From Microbulbifer sp. MKSA007 (GTDB lineage: Bacteria > Pseudomonadota > Gammaproteobacteria > Pseudomonadales > Cellvibrionaceae): DNA of 64,000 nucleotides. A program made the position numbers and the translations under genes. Location of the stretch: the NCBI GenBank assembly GCA_032615215.1, contig CP128433.1, positions 2,439,501 through 2,503,500 of the forward strand, given 5' to 3'. Every line of letters begins with the position of its first letter. Position 1 is the stretch's first letter. Shown here in pieces: positions 36,250-46,300 of this stretch. The notes beneath the pieces are model-generated. The model was not told where the DNA came from and did no database searches. It saw only the letters and a list, made by a program, of their open reading frames with translations.

Positions 36250-37296
36250 TTAACAGCACTGGGTACTCGATTGATCCGCTTCGGGAGTGTCGCTGGCAAA
36301 TGGCATTTCCTTGCCGCAGCCGGGAAACAGGCCAAAGTGCCGCGAAAAATCGCCAATAAACTCGAAGTGGGGTGCGAGACGGGTCTCTGCGAGCATTCTC
36401 CAAGTATTACCGCACACAGGGAATACTCGTCCGGTCTCAATAATGTGGTGTCCATCGAGAACGAATTGATCGGCAGAGCCCGGTAGTGTGCCTTTGTAAA
36501 TCACTGCTTGGCCGTAATCCTCACAGTCTTTTTCCAGTTGCGCTAATTTGAACAATCGATAAGTGGCGGAAAAAAATCGAATTGATCTACAGCGCTGGGC
36601 CAGGGTTGGGTTGGTGATAAGTAATGGCCGACTCTCCACCAGGCGTGGATCGCGGAAGCCGCTGCCCTGAGCAATTTCCAGAAAGTCATTCCAGTAGAGT
36701 GCGCCCCCAAGACACTCGCCAAACAGTTCGGGGTCAGAGCTAATTGCGGGGGGAATGCGGCGGTCGGCATAGACATCGGAGAAGTAAAATTCTCCCCCTT
36801 GTTTCAGCAGCCGGAACAAGCCTTTGAGAACAGCATCTTTGTCTGTGGAGAGGTTAACCACACAATTGGAAATGATCACATCAAAGCTTTCAGGCTCTAA
36901 TTCCAGTTCCTCCAGCTTTTCGATGTAGCCGTGCAGGAAGCGGACATTGTCATAGCCAAACTTGTCGGCGTGATGGGCTTGGTGCTGCCTGGCCACAGCC
37001 AACTGCTCTTCCGTCATATCGACACCAACTACTTCACCTTTTGGACCTACCAACTGGGAGAGCAAGTAAATATCCCGGCCTGAGCCACAGCCAAGATCCA
37101 GTACCCGGCAGCCTTCCAAAAGTGGAGGGCAGACAAGTCCACAGCCGTAATAGCGGGATAGGACATCGGGATGAATATTGGACAGCAATGGTTTTAGCCA
37201 CTCTGGCATATCGCTGGGATCACAACAGGCATTGGTCTTCAGGTCTGAAGAGTTCTTTAGTTGGCGTCCGTAGTAGTCCTGTACTAAATCGTGCAT
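36250..37296 (-). CDS. arsM: Arsenite methyltransferase-like SAM methyltransferase (ArsM family)
   Basis: 348 residues from the ATG at 37296; earlier codons to 37386 are not family-like. The SAM motif is VLDLGCGSGRDIYLLS and motif II VVGVDMTEEQLAVA. ArsM cysteines that bind As(III) match Cys145 (ISNCVVNLS) and Cys195 (GECLGGAL), with Cys24-Cys25 (NACC) as a likely third site. The tail ends in Cys-Cys and adds a CGNTWRML segment seen in long ArsM proteins. It would methylate arsenite to volatile or less toxic species. No ArsR-type regulator is next to it, and the metalloid role is inferred from the cysteine pattern. Confidence 0.8.
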   Translation of the reverse strand: MHDLVQDYYGRQLKNSSDLKTNACCDPSDMPEWLKPLLSNIHPDVLSRYYGCGLVCPPLLEGCRVLDLGCGSGRDIYLLSQLVGPKGEVVGVDMTEEQLAVARQHQAHHADKFGYDNVRFLHGYIEKLEELELEPESFDVIISNCVVNLSTDKDAVLKGLFRLLKQGGEFYFSDVYADRRIPPAISSDPELFGECLGGALYWNDFLEIAQGSGFRDPRLVESRPLLITNPTLAQRCRSIRFFSATYRLFKLAQLEKDCEDYGQAVIYKGTLPGSADQFVLDGHHIIETGRVFPVCGNTWRMLAETRLAPHFEFIGDFSRHFGLFPGCGKEMPFASDTPEADQSSTQCC

Positions 37297-37699
37297 TGGC
37301 TCTTTACCTATTGCGGGGGTTAACCAAAAAGGCGCAGTTGCGCCGGTATTGGCGCTCTTTGTAATTTTGCTGTGGAAGTGTAACAAGTCTGTGGTTCCCT
37401 CGACTAAAAACCAGAGGAATCACGGAAGAGTTGAGGAGTTAGAGGTTCTTCTGGCCAAAGGTTTCCGCTTTCGAAACTGATGCAGAGCTCTATACTGGCA
37501 TGATATTTCACTCATTCTGGCTCGAGAGGCGGGGTAAAGCAGAAAAGTCTCAATTGGCACAAAAATACCAGCATGATGCACTAGATATTTCAGAATCAGC
37601 AAAATTGCCTTTTGGCGCCAGTGGGAATTGGTTTGTAGAGAATCGCATTATTTTCGTTAATATCGACTCTCTCCGCTTCGATATTATGAGGGAACGTAA
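37297..37699. other. Intergenic between arsM-like gene and sigma factor
   Basis: A 67-codon frame at 37500-37703 overlaps the sigma-factor start and has no recognisable domain. The region should carry divergent promoters. I see a GAGGGA ribosome binding site just before the TTG at 37700. Confidence 0.4.
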
Positions 37700-38317
37700 T
37701 TGAGCGATCACCTAGCTCCCAGTGCTTCGACAGCCTCCGCCGAGGATTCCTTACAGAATTCGCAGTTCCTGGTGGATTTGCGCCAGCAGATGCTGCGTTT
37801 TGCCAGTTTGCAGTTGCAGGATACACAGCTGGCTGAGGATGCTGTTCAGGAAGCATTGATGGGTGCCCTAAAGAACTCGCGCAGCTTTTCCGGTCGCTCG
37901 GCTTTGAAGACCTGGGTCTTCGCCATTCTCAAGAACAAGATTGCCGACATATTGCGACAGAGACAGCGCTTCGTAGATGCGGATCAATTGGTTCGTGGGG
38001 ACAGGGAAGAATATGATCACGATGAGCTGTTTGATCAGACGGGGCACTGGCAGAAGGATGAAAAGCCCAAACGCTGGGCTGATCCTGAGTCGGCAATTCA
38101 CGATAAGCATTTCTGGCGGATCTTTGAGGCCTGTCTCAGCCATCTTCCCTCGCGCCAAGCGCAGATCTTTATGATGAGGGAATTTATTGAGCTGGAAAGC
38201 CATGAGATCTGTGCTGCCATGGAGATTACCGTTAGCAATTTAAATGTCACATTGCACAGGGCGCGCCTTCGCTTGCGCGAGTGTCTGGAAGATAACTGGT
38301 TTGGTGTGGAGAAGTGA
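37700..38317 (+). CDS. ECF-type RNA polymerase sigma factor
   Basis: 205 residues from a TTG with GAGGGA upstream. Region 2 is LEDAVQEALM-like (QLAEDAVQEALMGALKNSRSF) followed by ALKTWVFAILKNKIADILRQ, which binds the -10 element. A long acidic linker (DREEYDHDELFDQTGHWQ) precedes region 4 with LPSRQAQIFMMREFIELESHEICAAM and LHRARLRLRECL. It resembles the RpoE-like group that works with a small zinc-finger anti-sigma factor, which is exactly what follows. The regulon is unknown; the neighbouring secreted protein genes are candidates. Confidence 0.9.
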   Translation: MSDHLAPSASTASAEDSLQNSQFLVDLRQQMLRFASLQLQDTQLAEDAVQEALMGALKNSRSFSGRSALKTWVFAILKNKIADILRQRQRFVDADQLVRGDREEYDHDELFDQTGHWQKDEKPKRWADPESAIHDKHFWRIFEACLSHLPSRQAQIFMMREFIELESHEICAAMEITVSNLNVTLHRARLRLRECLEDNWFGVEK

Positions 38318-38319
38318 CA

Positions 38320-38523
38320 ATGATGAAGACCTGCCGGGAAGCCACGAAGCTGATGTCTGAGTCCCAGGAGAGGGACCTGCTCATTTCCGAGAAGGCGAGC
38401 CTGAAGTTACATCTGGCGGTTTGCACACCTTGCCGCAATTTCGGCAAGCAGATGAAGACCCTCAGGCATATCACCAAATCTTATGCTCAGGGTGGCCCCG
38501 AGAAAGCTGACAACGAAAAATAG
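38320..38523 (+). CDS. Zinc-finger (zf-HC2-type) anti-sigma factor
   Basis: 67 residues. It starts two bases after the sigma stop, with the ribosome binding site GGAGAAG inside the sigma gene. Motif MKTCREATKLMSES followed by LKLHLAVCTPC gives the Cys-x(n)-His-x3-Cys-x2-Cys zinc site of soluble anti-sigma factors such as ChrR/RsrA-like and RsmB-like proteins. No membrane helix is seen, so it would act in the cytoplasm. Redox or metal sensing through the cysteines is an inference from related proteins. Confidence 0.85.
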   Translation: MMKTCREATKLMSESQERDLLISEKASLKLHLAVCTPCRNFGKQMKTLRHITKSYAQGGPEKADNEK

Positions 38524-38562
38524 CATTTCGCACTTGGGGCCACTTATCCAATATTGGCGTTC

Positions 38563-39051
38563 CTAGCGGGGAGGGCGAACCGGGCGGTAGGCGATATGGC
38601 CACCGACAAAGTGCGGTTCATACCAGTAGGACCCGCAGTGCTCATAGGTAACGTTACCAACAGTTACTGCAACACAGCTGCGAGGCAACGTATATAACCA
38701 CCCGCCGACACCTACGGCTGCTGCCGTACCCCAAAATGCTGGTCCCGGGTAGGGCCAGTAGTGGGGGCGCCAAGGGGGCGGTGGGTAGGGTGGATGATGG
38801 GGGTGAAATGGGGGGTGATTGGGAAAGCGCCTTGCAAACTCCCCCGGGGCATAGCCACCGTGGAAGCCTCCACCCATCGGACGCATCCCATTAAAATGTC
38901 CCCCAATATTGAAATGAGCCCCACCACCACCAAACCGACCAAAGGCTTCGGCTGAGGGACTGGCCAATGCAGTCAGTAGTGCCCCCGTGACCAGAGCAGG
39001 CACAACCAGTTGTGCAAGGAAACCCGTCTTTTGACCGTTGCGATGCATCAT
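38563..39051 (-). CDS. Secreted Gly/His/Pro-rich protein, unknown
   Basis: 162 residues with a Sec signal ending near PSAEA. The mature part is low-complexity: a Gly-rich stretch (FGRFGGGGAHFNIGGHFNG), then a His/Pro-rich stretch (NHPPFHPHHPPYPPPPWRPH), then a short region with VAVTVGNVTYEHCGSYWY. The last part resembles small periplasmic proteins whose C-terminal segment carries a C-G-x-Y-W motif. His clusters suggest metal binding, which is an inference. The ATG overlaps the stop of the DUF2092 gene (ATGA), so the two form an operon. Confidence 0.75.
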   Translation of the reverse strand: MMHRNGQKTGFLAQLVVPALVTGALLTALASPSAEAFGRFGGGGAHFNIGGHFNGMRPMGGGFHGGYAPGEFARRFPNHPPFHPHHPPYPPPPWRPHYWPYPGPAFWGTAAAVGVGGWLYTLPRSCVAVTVGNVTYEHCGSYWYEPHFVGGHIAYRPVRPPR

Positions 39052-39980
39052 GGTGTGGCCTCCTTATTGGGTTCCGCCTTCTTAAACTGAATCTGCTTGA
39101 GCTTGTCGATGGAAGGGGTAAATTGCCCGGCGGCACCAGGTTTGGCTTCCATCCATTTCAAGGTGGCAATAAAGCGCGGCTTGGCGGGGTCGCGGGTGTT
39201 TACTGTTGAAATACGCAGGGGCAGAGGCTTGTCACCAGCCTTGATCCAGATTTCCCAGTCCAGGTTTTCAGAGCGAAATGCCCAGTGCTCGGTTTTTTGG
39301 CCGTCAACCATAGGCCGATTTACCAGAAAGCCTTCTTTGATACCGGACCAAACATTTTCCTTCCTTCCCCATTCGAGGAGGTCGGCAAAAGGAATCTCAA
39401 TGCCGTAATCCTTGGCGGCTTTGGTTAAAACTTCCGCTGTAGGCTGGGGTGCTTCCATTTCTGCGAAGTAACCATCGCGGGGAGCAATCACGGTGAACTT
39501 GTCGCCATTGTGAATGAATTGACGGGTAATAGAATCTGTTTTCAGGTCTACACGCAGTTGCTTGGGTGGCATTGCCATGTATTTGACGGTACCGCCAATC
39601 AGGAGCTTTTCCTGATTCTCCAGAACGACCTCAGTGAATATATCGGCGTTAAACATCATCATTTTGAGGCTGGCGAGGTAGTCACCCATTCGTTTCAAGG
39701 TTGCCATCGCCTTGGGGTCTAGGGGCTCGTTTGATTCCATGGCCCCCATTTGGCCTTGAGGAGGTTTGCCTTGCTGCATTTGCCCTGGTGGCTGGGGGGG
39801 ATTGCTGTCATCGGTCGATTGAGTGGGGTGCCCTGGTGGCGGGGTTTGGCCTTGGGAGCCAGTGCTATCGGATTGCGGGGGTGGTGTCGGGTTTTGAGCG
39901 ACAATCGCAGGGGCTAATGCCACCGTCGCTGCAAGAATCAGCGCCCTAGCCAAGCCACCAAAGGGTTGAAAAGCAAGCAT
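39048..39980 (-). CDS. DUF2092 family periplasmic protein
   Basis: 310 residues from an ATG with GGGAGG upstream. A signal peptide (ALILAATVALAPAIVAQ) is followed by a Pro/Gln/Gly-rich linker (about 30-80). The DUF2092 domain (from about 85: LKRMGDYLASLKMMMFNADI, GGTVKYMAMPPKQLRVDLK, HWAFRSENLDWEIWIKAGD) is related in fold to LolA/LolB-type lipoprotein carriers. Members are often paired with a small Cys/His-containing secreted protein, as here. Its function is not known. Confidence 0.82.
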   Translation of the reverse strand: MLAFQPFGGLARALILAATVALAPAIVAQNPTPPPQSDSTGSQGQTPPPGHPTQSTDDSNPPQPPGQMQQGKPPQGQMGAMESNEPLDPKAMATLKRMGDYLASLKMMMFNADIFTEVVLENQEKLLIGGTVKYMAMPPKQLRVDLKTDSITRQFIHNGDKFTVIAPRDGYFAEMEAPQPTAEVLTKAAKDYGIEIPFADLLEWGRKENVWSGIKEGFLVNRPMVDGQKTEHWAFRSENLDWEIWIKAGDKPLPLRISTVNTRDPAKPRFIATLKWMEAKPGAAGQFTPSIDKLKQIQFKKAEPNKEATP

Positions 39981-40202
39981 TTACCGGTACCTCCCAATAC
40001 ATAGCCATAGTTGTGGCATCTGAATCAGTGTAGAGGAGAACCTTCGCGCCTGCTGTTGCGTAAAAACGAGTATTGAAACGAGACTGGCTATCCAGAATTG
40101 CTGGTCAATAAGCTGTTGTTTTACAAAACTTTTGCCGTATTCAATTGAGGCTCTGGGTTATGTTTGCTAGAGTCGATCCATTATTGATACTAGCCTGCTC
40201 CT

Positions 40203-40595
40203 ATGAATGTGGTTCGTCTGTCATTTTTACTGATTGCGCTGCTGATTTTCCAGACAGCTGGCGCCTTCTATGACAGTCATGATGAGCTAGAAGATATCAC
40301 CATCCACTTCTCTTCAAATCATACAGATCAACTCCCGGGGGTAGCTCCTACTGACGAGCCTGATGGGGGTTCCGTCACTTTCTCGCTGCCTTCCTCCGGT
40401 GAAGAGCAATCTACACCGACGTTGGATTTCTGTAATCACTGTTGCCATTGTCACGGAATTAATGCAACCGGGCTTTTGGGGCAGTCTTATCAACCTCTTC
40501 TTCGGGGCACTATCAGTTACAGTGACACAATCAGTGCAGCTGTGCCCTCAGGTTATTTTTCTCCACTTTTACGCCCACCTATAACCCAAGTCTGA
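40203..40595 (+). CDS. Small secreted Cys/His-cluster protein upstream of czc genes
   Basis: 130 residues with a Sec signal (SFLLIALLIFQTAGAF). The mature protein is acidic and Ser-rich, with a dense metal-site-like cluster FCNHCCHCHG about 85-95 residues in, and a DSHDELED segment near the N-terminus. No family is recognised with certainty. Its position just before a czcCBA operon, on the same strand with a 71-bp gap, and the Cys/His cluster suggest a periplasmic metal-binding or sensing role. Confidence 0.65.
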   Translation: MNVVRLSFLLIALLIFQTAGAFYDSHDELEDITIHFSSNHTDQLPGVAPTDEPDGGSVTFSLPSSGEEQSTPTLDFCNHCCHCHGINATGLLGQSYQPLLRGTISYSDTISAAVPSGYFSPLLRPPITQV

Positions 40596-40666
40596 TTAGT
40601 TAAATACTGCGTGTGCCGCTATAGAAGTATGTAGCTTTTGCTCGCACACGATGATCGAGTTGTGAC

Positions 40667-42042
40667 TTGGGAGAATTCCATGGATTTTTTTCCACGCTCT
40701 CGCTGAGCGTGATTGGTCGTACATCCTTTAGATTTTTGTTGACGACCGCTCTACTTATGTCTGCGCAAGCTACCTCTGCGCAGAGGGGAGAAGTATTGAC
40801 GTTGCCAGAGGCAATACAGAAAACTCTGGCACAAAATCCCCAGATTGCAGTTTTTCCACTCCAGCAATGGGCATTGGATGGTGCTGAGTTCACAGCCGGC
40901 CTACGTCCTGCATGGGATTTTGGTTTCGAAGCTGAGTATGCGGTATACGGAGATGATGGTTCATCAAGCTCAAGCTCAAGCTCCCCGGCCGGCCCGGTCC
41001 GCCAAGTGACGACGATGATGATGATGACAAGGAACTTGAGCTGACTGCTTCTTTGTCATCAGTTATTGAGTTGGGGGGCAAACGCCAGGCTCGAATCGAT
41101 GTTGTCAATGCTCAGCGGGACCTCTTAATTGCCGATGAGCAAGCGACAGCACTGGATGTCTTGGCCGAGGTGGTTCGTGGCTATGCGCAAGTACTCGCTG
41201 CCGCAGAATTACTGATTCTGGAAAAAGAGAAGGTCTCGCTGGCGCAAGAAGCGTTGGACGCTGTAACTACAAGGGTCAATGCTGCTGCGTCCCCCATAGC
41301 TGAACGCATGCGGGCTGAGTCTGCACTGGCGAATGCCATTTTGGCCGCCGAGGCACAGGAGCGAATGCTGAGCTACTACAAGTACGCACTATCCGCGCTG
41401 TGGGGGCAACCTACCCAGGACTTTGCAGTTGACTCCAGCGTGCTCTTCCGATTTGAGCCAAATGCCAGCTTTGATGTTCTGTACGAGCGGGCTCAGGAAA
41501 ACCCTTCTATTGCCCGTTTTGCCTCTGAAGAGCGCTTGCGCGCATCTCACCTGCATCTGACACAAGCGAAGTCGATACCTGATATTGGTTGGTATGCAGG
41601 CTATCGGAACGACAAAGAAGATGATGAGAATGCTGTCGTTGTTGGCTTTAACGTGCCGCTTTTTACCGGGCGACGTAATCGGGGTAAAGAGATTTCTGCA
41701 ATGGCTGAGCTGGAACAGGTTCAGTTGGATAGAGAGGCGGCATTGCTAAAGCTCTATCCCCAGCTTTTCTTGGCGGTAACGAGCCGTGAACAAGCGCTGG
41801 CCATTGTTGACGAAATGCAAAATACCGTTATTCCCACATTGCGCAAGGCGCTTTCTGAGGTTGACCGGGCCTATCGCCGGGGGCGCTATTCCTATGTTGA
41901 GTTGATCTCTGCCCGCGAGGAATTGCTCGATGCTGAGCGCTCGAGAATTGTGGCGGCACGCTCTGTTCATGTGTACGGAGCGGAAATTGAGAGATTAACT
42001 GCCCGGCCATTAGGTGTCGTGGCTGTCGAGAGCAGTAGATGA
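40667..42042 (+). pseudogene. czcC: CzcC-type outer-membrane efflux protein, frameshifted
   Basis: The outer-membrane channel of a CzcCBA metal efflux system, here split in two frames. The first part (TTG 40667, or a GTG at 40709 that gives a neater signal) carries MSAQATSAQRGEVLTLPEAIQ and the start of the periplasmic coil. It leaves frame near 40985-41010 and stops at 41044. The rest reads on in the -1 frame: DDKELELTASLSSVIELGGKRQAR, then YVELISAREELLDAERSRI to 42042. The junction lies in GC-rich sequence between a run of Ser codons (AGCTCA repeats) and a run of Asp codons (GAT repeats). One missing base would explain it. The stop overlaps czcB (ATGA). Confidence 0.8.
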
Positions 42043-43298
42043 AGTTGAGTTTAAAAATGAGCAGATTAAATAGAACTTTAAAGCTAGCGATGCTGTTCCT
42101 AATCCTTTTGGTACCTCAAGGGTGGGTGGCAAATTTTAGTTATGCCAGTGGCTCCCACGGTGGAGAGCATCATCAAGAAGAAAGTAAAGGGCCACATGGG
42201 GGCCGCCTCTTAGAGCAGGGGGATCTTGTGGTTGAGCTGGCTCTGGTAGAGCGGAGTGGTAAGGCTGAGTTTCGCGCATGGATTCAGGAAGACGGAAAAG
42301 CGCTGGACAATGCAGAATTGACCCTAACTCTGGTTCGACTTGGGGGTGAATCGCAACATATTGCCTTATACCGTGATGCAAATATTGATTACTGGCGCAG
42401 CCAAGAACATCTGGCTGAACCCCATTCATTCGACATTGAGCTCTCTTTGATTCACAAGCGAGGCCGTGCCAAATGGCAGTTTGAATCACATGAAGGAAGA
42501 GTAAAGATAGATGAAAGCACGGCGGAAAAGGCCGGCATTAAAACTGCGATAGCCGCACCGGGAGTTATTCAAGAGCGTATTACCCTTTACGGTAAAACTA
42601 CTATCGATCATCGCAGCCTCAGTCATGTTCGTGCTCGTTATCCAGGCACCGTTGTCACGATTGAGAAAGCGTTGGGAGATTCAATACAGAAAGGAGAAAA
42701 GCTTGCAACAATTGAGTCCAATGACAGCTTGCAAACTTACTCCTTGATAGCGCCTATCAGCGGTCAGATTATCGATAAGCAGGCCAGTCGAGGGGAGTTT
42801 AGCGGTGACCGGGTACTGTTTACGATTGCGAACTACAAGCAAATATGGGCAGAGCTTCAAGTATTCCCCACTCGCCGGGGACAAATTGCTCGCGGACAAA
42901 AAGTTTCTATTACCGCCGATGGGCTCTCATTTGATTCGACAATTGTCAGCTTGGCACCGGGGGGCAATGGCACGCCTTTCGCAATAGCCCGCGCGATGAT
43001 TGAGAATCCAGAGGACATTTGGACAACAGACCTGATGGTTCAAGGAGATGTGGTCACCCATGAGAGTCCTGCGCCCTTAGTGGTGGAAAATCAAGCGCTA
43101 CAACCCTTCCGCAATTGGACCGTTGTGTTTGTAAAAGTAGGGGATGCTTATGAGATTCGCCCACTGGAACTTGGGCGGACCGATGGCAGGGTTACAGAGG
43201 TATTAAGTGGACTCAACCCTGGAGACCGCTACGTCACTGAAAACAGTTACTTAATCAAGGCGGATATAGAGAAATCCGGCGCTGCTCACCACCATTAA
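42039..43298 (+). CDS. czcB: CzcB-type periplasmic adaptor (membrane fusion) protein
   Basis: 419 residues. An N-terminal membrane segment is followed by a His-rich stretch (GSHGGEHHQEESKGPHGGRL), then an N-terminal domain specific to heavy-metal adaptors. The lipoyl/barrel halves are visible as RARYPGTVVTIEKALGDSIQKGE and YSLIAPISGQIIDKQASRGEF. It ends in His-His-His. It links the inner-membrane pump to the outer-membrane channel and may bind and deliver the metal. It overlaps czcC and lies 13 bp before czcA. Confidence 0.93.
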   Translation: MKLSLKMSRLNRTLKLAMLFLILLVPQGWVANFSYASGSHGGEHHQEESKGPHGGRLLEQGDLVVELALVERSGKAEFRAWIQEDGKALDNAELTLTLVRLGGESQHIALYRDANIDYWRSQEHLAEPHSFDIELSLIHKRGRAKWQFESHEGRVKIDESTAEKAGIKTAIAAPGVIQERITLYGKTTIDHRSLSHVRARYPGTVVTIEKALGDSIQKGEKLATIESNDSLQTYSLIAPISGQIIDKQASRGEFSGDRVLFTIANYKQIWAELQVFPTRRGQIARGQKVSITADGLSFDSTIVSLAPGGNGTPFAIARAMIENPEDIWTTDLMVQGDVVTHESPAPLVVENQALQPFRNWTVVFVKVGDAYEIRPLELGRTDGRVTEVLSGLNPGDRYVTENSYLIKADIEKSGAAHHH

Positions 43299-43311
43299 TT
43301 GAGGCCAGAAG

Positions 43312-46300
43312 ATGATTGAAAGCATCCTGCGCTTCTCCATTGAGCGGCGTTATTTCGTATTGTCCCTAATTTTTATTCTGGTGGGGCTCGGGGTTTGGAG
43401 TTACCAGAAACTCCCTATTGATGCGGTCCCCGATATCACCAATGTTCAGGTGCAGATTAATACTGAAGCACCTGGTTACTCGCCTTTAGAAGCTGAACAG
43501 AGAATCACCTATCCGGTAGAGGCGGCACTTGCCGGACTTCCCAACTTGGAGTACACCCGTTCGATTTCGCGCTACGGGCTATCCCAAGTGACCGTGGTTT
43601 TCAAAGAGGGGACAGATCTCTATTTTGCGCGAAACTTAATAAACAGTCGTCTGGGTACCATCGAGAGCAATCTGCCCCCGGGGTTGGAGCCGGAAATGGG
43701 GCCCATTGCCACCGGGCTCGGTGAGATCTTTATGTATACCGTGGAGGCTTTACCCGGAGCAACCCAGCCCAATGGCCAGCCCTACGACGCCACTGCACTG
43801 CGGGAGATTCAGGATTGGATTATTAAACCGCAATTGTCTCTCGTTCCGGGGGTTACGGAACTAAATACTATCGGTGGCTATAACAAGCAATATCACGTAA
43901 CACCGGACCCCCGCCAGATGCTTAACTTCGGCGTATCTATGGAGGATATTGCCGAGGCTTTGCGTCGCAACAACGAAAGTCGAGGTGCTGGCTATCTGGA
44001 AAATAATGGACGCCAACTGTTAGTGCGTTCACCGGGACAACTACAGAATATCGGAGAAATTGAAGACGTAGTAATTACCAGCCGATCCGGGGTGCCGGTT
44101 AAAATTTCTGATGTTGCTGAAGTGGCTATTGGTAAAGAGCTGCGTACCGGTGCTGCTACGCGAGATGGTGAAGAAACCGTTTTGGGCACCGCTATGATGC
44201 TGGTGGGGGAAAACTCCCGCGAGGTGGCGCGCAATGTGGCGGTAGCTTTGGAGCAAGTAAAATCCACTGTACCTGAAGGTGTAAAGGTGGAAGCGGTTTA
44301 CGATCGCACGACGCTCGTGGACAAAGCCATCGCTACAGTACAGAAAAACCTTATTGAAGGTGCGTTGCTGGTAGTCGTCGTGCTGTTCTTGCTACTTGGA
44401 AATATTCGGGCTGCCTTTATTACGGCCGCTGTGATTCCGCTGTCCATGCTTGCCACTATATTTGGTATGGTGCAAACCGGTGTTTCTGCCAACCTGATGA
44501 GTCTCGGTGCGCTCGATTTCGGTCTGATTGTCGATGGGGCTGTAATTATCGTAGAAAATGCGATTCGCAGGCTCGCCGAAGCCCAACAGCGCAAGAGCGG
44601 TAAGTTACCTCTGCAAGAGCGACTGGAGCTGGTATTCCAGGCCACCAATGAAGTGATTCGCCCGAGCCTTTTTGGAGTGTTGATTATCACGGTGGTGTAT
44701 ATTCCTTTGTTCACACTGACTGGTGTCGAAGGAAAGATGTTTCACCCTATGGCCGCTACTGTGGTTATGGCGTTATTGGCTGCATTGGTTCTTTCTCTCA
44801 CCGTAGTACCTGCAGCAGTTGCTGTTTTTCTCACCGGGAAAGTCAGTGAAAAAGAAAATAAGGTGATTGTTGCTACTAAGTCACTGTACAAGCCGCTTTT
44901 AATTGCCGCAATGAAAGTGCGTTGGCTGGTACTATCAGGGGCTCTTGCTTTAGTACTGTTTTGTAGTTGGCTAGCTACTACTCTCGGTTCTGAGTTTATC
45001 CCTCAGCTTAATGAGGGCGATATTGCACTACACGCTTTACGTATTCCGGGGACTGGCCTTGAGCAGTCGGTGGAAATGCAGCGTCTACTGGAGCAGCGCA
45101 TTAAGGCGTTCCCCCAGGTAGACAAGGTATTTGCAAAAATTGGTACTCCAGAGGTAGCTACAGATCCAATGCCTCCGAATGTGGCTGATAACTTTGTGAT
45201 CCTGAAACCCAGAAATCAATGGCCCAATCCAAAACTGCCTCAGGAGCAATTGGTGGCAGAAATCGAAGCAGCCGTTCGAGAGCTTCCAGGTAATAACTAC
45301 GAATTTACCCAGCCAATCCAGATGCGTTTCAACGAGTTGATTTCTGGTGTGCGTGCAGATCTAGGCATCAAAGTATTTGGTGATGACCTGGACCAGCTGG
45401 TCGCTTCGTCTAATCAAATCCTGGGAGTGTTAAATGGGATTGAGGGTGTAGCCGATGCTCGAGTAGAGCAGGTTGAAGGTCTGCCAGTTCTCTCTGTAGT
45501 CCCCAAGCGTATAGCGCTTGCCCGCTATGGTATCGACCTGAAAACCCTACAGGACTTGGTATCAACCGCAATTGGTGGGGAATCTGCAGGGCTGATTTAT
45601 GAGGGTGACCGTCGCTTCCAATTGGTAGTAAGGCTGCCGGAAGGTCTGCGCCGGGACTATGAAAACCTTGGTGACTTACCTGTACCTTTACCCGCTGGTA
45701 GCCCGCTAGGTAGCTATGTGCCCTTGTCTGAAGTAGCCAATCTTGAAATGACACCGGCTCCCAATCAAGTCAGTCGTGAAAATGGCAAGCGCCGTGTAGT
45801 GGTAACCGCGAATGTACGCGATCGCGATTTAGGATCTTTTGTAGAGGAGGCAAAAGCCCGAATCCAGCAACAGGTGTCTTTGCCTGCCGGTTACTGGTTG
45901 GTATATGGAGGTACATTTGAACAACTGGAATCTGCAAGTACGCGTCTTTCTATCGTTGTCCCGCTGACGCTTTTGGTAATCCTCGGTCTTCTGGTAATGG
46001 CTTTCGGCTCATTCAAGGATGCCTTGATCATTTTTACAGGAGTTCCCTTAGCGCTAACTGGCGGGGTGCTAGCTCTATGGCTGCGCGGTATGCCTCTATC
46101 GATTTCTGCAGGGGTTGGGTTTATTGCCCTTTCTGGTGTTGCGGTTTTAAACGGCCTGGTAATGCTGTCATTTATTCGTCAGCTGCGGCAACAGGGCGGT
46201 GAGCTTTTGGTTTCGATTATTGACGGAGCAATGATTCGTCTTCGTCCTGTACTGATGACTGCTCTGGTCGCCAGCTTGGGGTTCGTGCCTATGGCATTGA

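Noticed and set aside
41053..42042. Treating the 3' part of czcC as a separate efflux gene with its own start
   Set aside because: It lacks a signal peptide, and the frame upstream of it continues into the first part through a short junction.
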